Assembly: GCA_954871525.1 (NCBI GenBank)
Contig: OX940861.1
Span: forward strand, 7,982,842-8,046,841
Length of the DNA: 64,000 nucleotides
Reading direction: 5' to 3'
Source of the DNA: Parietaria judaica
Lineage: Eukaryota; Streptophyta; Magnoliopsida; Rosales; Urticaceae
Positions 54,811-64,000 of this stretch are shown in pieces. Each line of letters starts with the position of its first letter. Positions within the stretch are counted from its first letter, which is position 1. A program made the position numbers and the translations under genes. The notes below the pieces were generated by a model. The model ran no database searches, was not told the DNA's origin, and worked only from the letters and a program-made list of their open reading frames with translations.

Positions 54811-57800
54811 TTTTTTTTTAATTAGAGAGATATCGAAATACATAGGTATTGTGATTGAATAATGCCGTTTGTTTTCTAAAATTTCAATTGTTTTATTTGT
54901 TAAAGCATTTGAACTTCTTAATTTGTTTGTTAAATTAATAATATATTATATATATGTAATATATTTGCTTAGGTTTTTATTCTCCTTTTATAAAATACAT
55001 GTTTATATATTTCGATATATGCATATTAGAATAATATATATTTGTAAATATATTATTTTTTAAGGTTAATTATAGTATAGATTTATATATATATCTTTAG
55101 ATATTAGGACCTCCTTATAAAACACACACGTTTGTATCATACATGCATATTAGAATTATGTATATATATATTTGTTATTATTTTTTAAGTCATAAAAGTT
55201 ATGGTAGTGAAGGTTTATTTTTTGCTAACCTTTGTTATTTTTTCTCATTGATTTTAAAACGCCTACCCACAAAAAAAATCATGAAGAAGTTATTGATATT
55301 CAAATGATTTATAAGGACATTTACTTGGCTAAAGATGAAAAATCAATTTTTCTAAGATTAGTTTTTTTATTTTTTTAAGTTAATCAATATATTTAGATTG
55401 AAGTTGTAGTAAGGTATTTAGAGAAAGATATAGCATTAGAACTAATTATGAATATGTATTTTAAAAAACGTTTATGTTGATGCTCAAGAACATGAAAAAG
55501 CCTTTAAACTAATGTTTATGCTTAGAGTTGATTATGAATATATTTAAAAAAAAAAAAAACTTTTATGTTTATTTTCAAAAACATGAAAAGTCCTTAAAAA
55601 TAAAAGTGAATATATATATAAATGCATACATGAATCATGATGTACAACGAATGAATACTAAATACATTACATTACATTAACATTGATCCTAAAGGAATGA
55701 AAATGTTACCATTCCACTAAAACAATTGAAAACGTTGGTAACAAATGAAATTGATTTATGCACTAAAGACTTATAATCGTTACCATGAACTAATGAAAAC
55801 GTTAATGATATATAATATGCACTAATGAATTGGACGATTAAAAATAATACAAATTTTAAGAAAAAAGCAAATCTCAATACCATTAAAAAAATCTAAAATT
55901 TTCCAAAATTTCAAATCTTCAGTACATTGCCACATCACATAGTGTTTCAAGAGATGTTTTAGCATTTATAATTAAGGCGATGCATTAAAGATGTCATGCT
56001 GGCGTGTATTTAATATTCTTGGATTCATTTAAAAGAATAACATAAAACTATAAGTTGCAAAATCACAATATATACATTGATAGTATTAGAACTCTTAGAA
56101 TTCTTCTATCATGTTTCACAAAACAAACCGTAATGATCTATTCCTAAAGTCATGAAGAAGTTATTGGTATTCAAATTATTTATTAGGACGTTACAATACC
56201 GAGGATTATTATGTCATCTAATGAAGTGGTATTTTAAATTCAATCTTCATCAAGATAAAGAACAATCCCTAAAAATCATATTTTGATTACAAAATAAATT
56301 GGCAAATAAATATACTCCAATTTAACATGTTTTTACTCATAGACGACTTTTATGTGGTTGTTTCAAGAGTAACGCCAGAGCCGAACTTACCATGATAAAT
56401 GTTGAGGAGGACATGGATGATCAAACACTCATTAAAAATACTGCTTACCACAATCATAGTATCAATGCGTCAAACGCCTAAAACATAGGTACTTACTGTG
56501 GTAAGCAGTAATGATATTCATTACTGACTATTTGAAAAACAATTTAGTAAACCAATCAATTCTTTCTCTTTTAGCTATAACGAGGTATATGACCCGTGCG
56601 TTGTTGCAGGTTATAATTTTTATTTTATTTTTTCTTAGTAAGTGAAATTTGATAATTTTGTGTTTTTTTACGCAAATAGTTTTTAAGCAATCTGATTTTT
56701 TAATTTTTTTTTTCTGTTTGTAAATCTTTTTTAAAGTTAATTACATGATATTTATACGTAGTTGGACCAAAAGAGCAGTCTACATAATAAAAGTATCTCT
56801 TCTCAAAGAAATGCATTATTTACATCCAATGAAATATTTCTACAGTATCAATTTCCAAAGAAAAAAGTATAATTCATATATATATATATATCCACATGCA
56901 TTATTCCATTATTAAAAAGAGTTTAGCATACATTTTAAAAGTGTTAGAGTTTGTTGGGCTAACTTCTGCAACTACAAAATTAAATTCAGATAAGTACTCA
57001 ATTCATATAAGTATCACAGATTTGTTAAATTATGTTTATAACATAAGTATCCCAAATTTGTGTATTTTTAGGTTTTCAATATTTTCTTATTACTTTTGAA
57101 GAAGAAAAAAAAAACTTATATGCAATTTTAATGACCAGAATTATGAAGAAAAAATATATATACTTGTAAAATCTTAAAGCGTACCTTTTAAAACATGGAA
57201 TATATTTTTAGCACGTTTGATTTCAAGTCCTTTATTCATAATAACAATGACATTTGCTGTTCAAATTAAGGTTGTTCTTATTTTCACTCCCCAATTATGA
57301 TTATCTTCGATGATGTAAATATTGAAGAGTTATTGAATTCTTGCCTACTATTTGATTGTAAACATAATTCGATCGTTAATGTTTACTTTTCTTCATAATG
57401 ATCATTAATCAACAGAAGTATTTAGTTCAATAAAATTAGATAAGGTAATGAATAATAGAAATGTATGAGCTTTACAAATTTAACTAATTTTATACTTAAT
57501 TTTTTTATTGTCTTTGTGAGACAATAATGGTACTTAAGCCAATGAACTCAACTTATGACTAAATATTTTATTCGTAAATTATCAATTCAAAATTGTCAAT
57601 GAAATTAAGTCAAATAAAAAATATCTCATTACAATTTTTTATTTTTTATTTTGCAACCAACCATGCTTAATGACTTTGTTTAGCTCGTAAGTCTAAACAT
57701 AAATATAAAGGAACGAACAAATTAGGAATTGAAATTTATATTAGAAATGTTTGTATGTTTATTTTAGTAATTATATAGAATTTATAATACTATCTCTTAT

Positions 57801-57994
57801 CGAATGTGTATTGAAAAGATGTTAATACTTAATTAACAACTGTATAGTAAAGCATATTATAATTATTAAAAAAAACATGTAGTTATAGCTTATACCTATA
57901 AAAAAATAAACAACTGATCGTTGATTAATTAATTGGATATAATTTATATATTTTACTTCTTTCTTAGTTGAAGAATCTGACTTGGCCAAAATTA
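54811..57994. other. Long AT-rich intergenic stretch, no gene seen
   Basis: Contains degenerate duplications (AAGTTATTG(A/G)TATTCAAAT near 55282 and 56157; AACATGAAAA(A/G) units near 55489 and 55578). A small stem TACTGCTTACCACA...TGTGGTAAGCAGTA lies at about 56439-56510, and a GACCCGTGCGTTG near 56591. No supported gene. Confidence 0.4.
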
Positions 57995-57998
57995 TTAC

Positions 57999-58325
57999 TG
58001 TAGAGTCTACAGTACTTTTGTGGTTTCCTTTAGTTATATAGTATAATTTTTAACAACTTAAGAACTTTTGTCGCTAATAATCTTTGAATTTCTATAGTTT
58101 TAACAAATTAGGAACTTTTGCCGCTAATAATCCATGAATTTCTATTGTAGAAACTACAGTGATTTCAGTGTTTCTTTTAGTTATATAGAATAAATAATTT
58201 TTAACAACTTAAGAACTTTTGTCGCTAATAATCTTTGAATTTCTATAATTTTAACAAATTAGGAACTTTTGCCGCTAATAATCCATGAATTTCTACTGTA
58301 GAAACTACAGTGATTTCAGCGTTTA
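57999..58325. repeat. Tandem duplication, about 152-bp unit, 2.2 copies
   Basis: AACAACTTAAGAACTTTTGT at 58052 and 58203. CTGTAGA...CTACAGT inverted pairs bound the units at about 57999, 58143 and 58297. Each unit also has an internal repeat AACTTTTG(T/C)CGCTAATAATC. Confidence 0.88.
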
Positions 58326-58420
58326 TTTTTTTTAAGGCAGCTTTGCTGCAGTGGGAATCGAACTCACAACCTCCACTTTGGATGTGGTGTGAATTACCAC
58401 TAGGCTATCCTAGCAAAGCT
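58325..58420 (-). mobile_element. tRNA-derived SINE or retroposed tRNA-like sequence
   Basis: The minus strand has a 7-bp closing stem GCTTTGC/GCAAAGC (58419-58413 with 58346-58340), an A box (TAGCCTAGTGG), a CCAC-ATCCAAA-GTGG hairpin and a B box GTTCGATTCC (58363-58354), then CTTAAAAAAAA. Four extra bases before the closing strand and a mismatched stem rule out a standard tRNA. The tail and a weak flank repeat (AGCGTTTATT/AGCATTTAAT) support retroposition. Confidence 0.6.
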
Positions 58421-59551
58421 GGCGAATTTGGGAAAGCATTTAATGGATAGGAATCTTCCTATTTTAATTAAGTATATTTTCAAATCAAAACTAAATAATT
58501 ATTACATTTCTTCTTATTCTATCCATATCCTCTTTATATACTAATATTGTTCAGTCTAAATTAACATAAAATAGCTGTCCTCATTTTCTTTTGGTCGTTT
58601 GAGTCAAGGCAAAGAAGCATGGAGTTTTTATAACCTTCAACATAGTTTTCACTTTTCATCGTGGTATGTTTTTATCATTCTGTGATATTTTTTGCTAGAC
58701 TTTGTTTCTTATTTACTTTTTTTTTTTGCTAGTTGAGATTTTTAAGAGAATAAAGACATAATGTGATTGTAAAAAAATTACAATAATTGAGGTTCAAAGA
58801 AATGATTATGTATAAGCCAGAAGAAAAAAAAAAACATTTACAAAATATTATACGTAATATTATTTGCATAATTACGTGTAAAAAAATGTGCACCTAACTT
58901 TTTCTTTTTCATATACATTTTCTTATTTTGCTTTGGTTAGGTTATTGATCCGCTCTTCTCCAACATTTCTTACCCACACAACCCTCTCAAATTTGTAGCT
59001 ACTTTTGAGTTCCCATTTATATTTAAGTTAGTTTTATTTTTTAAAATTGTCTAAAAGATCGTGCTTTCACTTCTTTTTTTTCTTTTCGGAATTTCGTAAT
59101 TTAAGATTGGTTCAGTGACAAATTAAAAATTAAAAATAAACAATAACGACAATAGTATACACTGAAGGAAAATAGTCGTTAAAAACTACGAGAAAATTCA
59201 TGAATCGAGCTATCATTACTTGATGCACTATTAGTTTTCAATATTTTACTAACTTAAAATTAAGAAAATATATATATTTATCAATAGACACTATGTTTGT
59301 TTACTATCTTTGTAGTTTGTACAAGATTTTTTTTATACATTAATTTTTGGTGGTTTGTTTCCTTTTTAGCTGTTGACTATTTTGGTGTTCCTATTTGTAT
59401 TCAAGTAAAAATTTATACAAGAACATCATTGACAGTTTAGCTAAAGTTCTTTATTTATTTACATCTTCCTCTAACAAAAGATGATTAACAATACCAAAAA
59501 ATACTCTATGTCTCGGTAACTTGAGAATATAAAAAGGTCAATTCTAAACTT
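58421..59551. other. AT-rich intergenic, no gene seen
   Basis: No conserved ORF or repeat boundary recognised. Confidence 0.4.
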
Positions 59552-59556
59552 ATTTT

Positions 59557-60331
59557 TGTAGAGGGCGATTTTTATCACCCTTTTCCAGTCACAAAAATAA
59601 TCACAAAGAACAAGTTAACAACAATGATCAGTGAATATCTTTGATTTATTATGTTTCCGACAAGAGCTCGGTTCTCTTTCGTTGAATAGCTGGACAGTTG
59701 AAGGATCGAGTACAAGGAACTTCTCTGTTTCTTCAGCCTTTCTATTACAGGATATTCTCTTTTTCTCTATTTCTGGTTTCTTTGCCTTTTTTCCGAACCT
59801 CTACAAACGAGGCTTAACTTGCCTTTTATAGAGTTTACATTATGCCCTCTCGCATCTTTCCCGCTCTTTTCTCTTTTTAATCATTAGCTTTCCCAGAGTG
59901 ATTTGAGAGAAGCGTGGTTAGCCCATGCTTTGTGTCACTTCCGAGCAGACTGCCTTAATGGGTAGGTGGGCTTCATTAAATGCACATCTCGCCAGCCGTC
60001 ATTCGGCCCTGCACGCTTCGTCGCTGACGCCTCTCGTCGAGTGAGTAGGTGGGCTTCATTAAATGCACGTCTCGTCAGCCGTCATTCGGCCCTGCATGTT
60101 CCATCATGACGCTTTCAGACTTCCTGGAGGGTTGCTCTTAGACTTCATCGAGGGTTCTTCTTTAGACTTCATCGAGGGTTCCTCTTGGACTTCATCGCGA
60201 TTGAACCTCCTCGAGGATATTCCTTGGTTGAGCATCGGTCAGCGAACTTCCTCGCTCTCTTCCTGTGTCGTTTATGGAAAAAATGACATGAGTTGTGTTG
60301 AGGATGGATTTGACCAAATCCGACCTTAACA
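59557..60331 (-). mobile_element. Solo LTR, 775 bp
   Basis: Perfect TSD ATTTT (59552-59556, 60332-60336) and TGTAGAGGG...CCTTAACA ends. No internal region, PBS or second LTR. The strand is a guess from the TGTTAAGG end on minus. Contains a tandem duplication of about 83 bp (AGGTGGGCTTCATTAAATGC at 59965 and 60047) and three GACTTCATCG units near 60141-60190. Confidence 0.8.
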
Positions 60332-60336
60332 ATTTT

Positions 60337-61090
60337 CCTATCAAAATTGTATAACTTAAAGTGTATGTGAATATATATATATATATATATTTAAATAATT
60401 AAGAGCATTTACAATATGTTTATAAAGAATTTTTATTTTAGATTATACATTTAAATTAGTGGAATTATTAAGTGAATTACTCCATTAAATAATTAATGCA
60501 TAAGGATATGTATATGATTGTTTCTATTTGTTTATGCAATGGGGAAGTATTTCGAGAGAAGAATGACATGTTTTCAACATTTGTCTTTGAAATAATTATA
60601 GGTAAAACTCACATATTATTAGTAGTTTTATTTATCCTCATATCTTGAAAAAGAAAGTTCGAAGAACAAAAAAGCATCCAACAATCTTAAAAATTCGCAA
60701 AACATAATTTTCACGTTGAGTATTTCAAAAATAACTTTCTTTACGCACCATTGTTTATTTATATGTTGTTTATATTGCCCTACAAAACATCGTCATTAAC
60801 AAAACATTCTCATTATTTATAATGTTTTTCTTTACATCTGTATGTTGTCCAAATAAATTAACGCTGTTTAACATTTTTTTTATCAAATTTATAAACATAA
60901 ATTATGTGTAACCGCGCAACGCGCAGTGTATCAACTAGTATTGATTAACACAACTTTTGTGCTTACAATTCCTTACTATATAAACACTGAATTTTTACCA
61001 TTTTTCGTGAAATTCGCATGGGCACGTTCGTTTTTGTGTGTAAAATGGTTGAAATTTCGCAAAAAATTAAATTTCAGCAAAAATAATTAT
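60337..61090. other. AT-rich intergenic, no gene seen
   Basis: Short TA run at 60371-60390. Includes the Helitron-like end listed separately; otherwise nothing recognised. Confidence 0.4.
60909..60938 (+). mobile_element. Helitron 3' terminus
   Basis: AACCGCGCAACGCGCAG, a short GC hairpin, then TGTATCAA and CTAG followed by T. This is the canonical plant Helitron 3' end (hairpin about 10 nt before CTRR, insertion before T). The 5' TC end was not located; the element would extend left. Confidence 0.6.
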
Positions 61091-62430
61091 ACTCACACAA
61101 GAGCACCCCGCCTCGCCACGACCGTCCGGACGGTGGCGGCGTGCGCGGTGTAACATTTGTGTGAGTCCCCCCCCATCCACAAAATCCTATGACCCAAAGG
61201 GCCCAAGCCCTTGTCCCTAATATTTGGTATATAAACATCACCAAACTCTTGTCATCTATCAATGTGGGACATTTTGTTATTCAACTAATATCACACATTC
61301 ACACTTAACATACACATACACATACACTTCACCTAATAATTTAACTTAATATTATATACTTAACATATATATTAACTTCACCTAACATACATATACACTT
61401 AATATACATATTCATTTAATATTATACACTTCAACTAATATTAAATTTGTTAACATACATATACAATTAACATGCATATTCACTTAATATTACACACTTA
61501 ATTAACATACATATTCACTTCACATAATAATTTGACTTAATATTATACACTTAAACTAATAAAGTGACTTAATATTATACATTTCACCTACATATTTAAG
61601 TTACAAATGTGTTTTGTTGTATACAATTATGTCTTGTATTTATTAAATATGTAGTTTTGAACCTATATAAATATCTTGCTTAAATACTCAAATATTTTTT
61701 ACAAAATATCCGTCGAAAACCCCATCGGCATGCGGTATGCCCATGCGAAAAGTGCGGTATATGCGGTATGCGGCATGCCCTATTTTTACGATTTGCCCAT
61801 CGACATACTCATCGGCAAGCGATATATCCGTAAAACGGAAAATGCGAAACGAAATCGGCGAGCGACATTTTAAACCTTGTGTATAAGGTCTAAGATTCTA
61901 AAAAAAAAAAAGTAAAATCATATTAAAACGTCATATAGCTATAACTTTTCCTCAACACTAGTGAACTTTAATCAACTCTAATAAATATATATCATTATCA
62001 CTACAAATGGTCGTGTAAATACAGTATTTCAAAAAATCCAGAATGCTGCATTTTTCCTGATGAAATTTGAATTCAGCGGATCTGAATCTGATTTACAGGA
62101 TTTCTAATGTCTGAATCGAGAAAATTCGAATTCAGCATTTCTGCCAGAATTTACAGATTCGGGTTAGTTGCCTCATACCTGTATTTACAAGATTACCTAC
62201 TAATTATAGAAATAATAAAAAAAATTATATCTTTTTTTCTTTTTTGCTGTCCTTTAAAATATAAAAAGCTTTATTTTTCCGTAACACAAGTGGTCACACA
62301 CGAACACGAACGCGGACACACCTAAACACGTCACGAATCATCTTTCTACAACGAGGATCAGCCAGCGTACGAAACACGTCGCACCTGACGAATCAAAGCC
62401 CGCCACGTGTCCAGTAAATATTTTCGAGCC
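61091..62430. other. Intergenic, repeats and NIPA gene promoter region
   Basis: A GC-rich patch lies at 61105-61160. 61300-61580 is an AT-rich degenerate tandem array of CACTTAATATTATACACTT-like units. Inverted GAATTCAG/CTGAATT-type pieces occur at 62060-62150. The last part includes a GAGA run before the NIPA leader. No gene in it. Confidence 0.45.
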
Positions 62431-62601
62431 ATTACCAATGGCGAGCGAGAGAGAGAGAAAACGACATGAGACGAAACTCGCGGAATCCGCCAAAAACGTT
62501 GACGACACCCCAAATCGAGCTGTGTGCCCGTGCTGCCGTCGTTCTAGAGAGAGAAAGTGAGGGTTTTCTAGAGAGAGAAAGTGGAAACGATCGATCGAAC
62601 G

Positions 62602-63913
62602 ATGTGGGAATCGATCTGCCTGACGCTGGCGGCGACGGCGGGGAATAACATCGGAAAAGTGCTTCAGAAGAAAGGCACCGTCATTCTTCCTCCTCTCTCT
62701 TTCAAGCTCAAGGCACCTCCATTTTCCATTTCTGATCTTCTTGCCCCTATTTCGTATATTCTGTGGTTTCGATAATGAGAAATCTGCGTGAAACTAAGGT
62801 TTGCGAGGTGATTTTGACTTTGCATTTGTAGGTTATCAGGGCGTATGCGTTGAATAAAGCTTGGTTGATAGGCTTTTTGATGGATATATTTGGAGCTTTG
62901 TTGATGTTGAGGGCATTATCTCTAGCTCCTGTAAGCTCTCTGATTCCATGCTTGTTCAATTTTATGACCCCTTTTGTCTTCTTTACATGCCATGCGTTCA
63001 AATTTCTATGTTTGAGATTATAGTCTCTGTTGTTTTTGTGATTGAGGTCATTCTGAAGAGAAATGTACTGGCTTATTTCTCTGTCATGTTTCAGGTGTCG
63101 GTTATCCAGCCCGTTTCGGGTTGTGGGCTTGCAATTCTTTGTATCTTTTCCCACTTTTACCTGAAGGAAACCATGAATGCTATAGACTGGATGGGCATTA
63201 CTTTGGCTGGCATTGGTACAATAGGTAATGTAAGTTCATTAGTACTTTGTTAATTGTAAGGTTTTTTATGCATATATACTTTCAAGTCGACGACTCTATA
63301 TAACTAGAAACTTATTAGTCCTTTCAAATGTGTGACATTCGAAAGAAGTAGGAAAGTGTGTTATTGAAAGTAGAGTATTTCATGGTGACCAACTTTGAAC
63401 CCTGATTTTCGGTTTCTGCAACTTTTGTAAGTGCAGGTGTAGGCGCAGGTGGTGAAGACCAACCGGCTTCTGCTATATCAGTATATCAGTTACCATGGTT
63501 GGCCTTTACTGTCGCCACCTTGTTTGTAGGTACCTTATCTTATGCAATTCCTAAATTTACTGTTTACGTATTTGTTGTGAGAATTGTATAATTCAAGTGT
63601 AGCTTCACATTCCATGCAAATCTAAACTGTCCTGGCCATTATGTATATATCATGTAGTGATATTTGTGTGTGGTTCGTTAAGTATTCTGCACATTTATAC
63701 CTTGACCGCGTATTGTAGGTACTACTTAATGGTTGGCTTCGGATCTGCAAGCGTCAACGAAGAGAACAGGAATTGGTAATTTGATTAAGAACTTCCTTTT
63801 GTGAATACCAATAGGACAGTTGAGTAAATTCTGACTGGTATCTTTGGACTGCAGATGGAATACGAAGTTGTTGAGGAGATTATATATGGCCTGGAATCCG
63901 GCGTATTGTTTGG
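62602..63913 (+). CDS. NIPA9: NIPA-family (DUF803) probable magnesium transporter, 5' part
   Basis: Six exons fit: 62602-62712, 62832-62930, 63095-63224, 63437-63525, 63719-63775 and 63855-63913 (phase 2, continuing beyond the window), about 181 residues of an expected 340 or so. The ATG at 62602 starts MWESICLTLAATAGNNIGKV, followed by LQKKGTVILP, then VIRAYALNKAWLIGFLMDI, ALLMLRALSLAP, SVIQPVSGCGLAILCIFSHF, YLKETMNAIDWMGITLAGIG and KRQRREQEL. Several membrane helices and the P-V-S-x-x-x-P/Q-V-S-type motif match NIPA carriers, which move Mg2+ across plasma or endosomal membranes. From memory the closest plant member is NIPA9; the symbol is by similarity. All introns but the first are GT-AG. 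The first would need a GC donor (CTCAAG|GCACCT). The leader has GAGAGAAAGTG repeats. Confidence 0.92.
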
Positions 63914-64000
63914 GTAAAGTCACTTTTATATTATTTGTAATGGTAGAAATTGCAAACTCGACACACAATGGAGTCGGGATACATATTTTTCAATTGTGAC

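Noticed and set aside
58340..58419. Functional tRNA gene (minus, CCA anticodon-like)
   Set aside because: Extra bases before the closing strand, mismatched anticodon and T stems, and an A tail favour a SINE-like retroposon.
61105..61262. GC-rich patch with a minus frame
   Set aside because: Short, no motif; too little to call a gene or element.

Overview
The window reads as nuclear DNA of a eudicot flowering plant. Genes are split by GT-AG introns and keep plant-specific families (two-domain METTL protein, DUF3511, RCI2/LTI6, LYR protein, NIPA magnesium transporter, MIR156). They sit in AT-rich intergenic DNA filled with plant transposable elements. I cannot name the species. Exon limits, target-site duplications (TSDs) and repeat ends below were read by eye; no homology search was run.

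Layout. 1-2025: 3' part of a tRNA m3C-methyltransferase-like gene with a second methyltransferase domain (+). 4283-4385: a MIR156 hairpin (-) with a TATA box about 230 bp upstream. 5346-7577: internally deleted Copia element. 8635-9258: LINE 3' fragment. 9.3-21.5 kb: gene-poor DNA with small repeats, a Copia LTR relic and a SINE. 21573-21887: DUF3511 gene. 22.9-26.5 kb: foldback DNA transposons, including one Mutator-like foldback inserted in another, both with 9-bp TSDs. 27235-27798: mitochondrial-type LYR protein gene, followed by a deleted Copia element. 29.1-30.1 kb: hAT relic. 30811-31047: RCI2 gene (54 aa). 33154-43367: young 10.2-kb Copia element with 2748-bp LTRs. It keeps RT-RNase H but lacks recognisable gag, protease and integrase, and carries an unrelated intron-containing ORF. 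43791-49778: LARD-type non-coding LTR element with a palindrome array in U3 and a large internal minisatellite. 52493-54014: small non-autonomous Gypsy element with a Tyr-Asp-Glu repeat ORF. 59557-60331: solo LTR. 60938: Helitron-like terminus. 62602 to the end: 5' part of a NIPA-type magnesium transporter gene (+).

The host genes are independent housekeeping or stress genes rather than an operon-like group; MIR156 is the main regulatory locus. The strongest theme is structural. Five LTR retrotransposons lack part or all of their coding capacity yet keep LTRs and primer-binding sites, four of them with matching TSDs. Several DNA transposons are long foldbacks that could feed small-RNA pathways.
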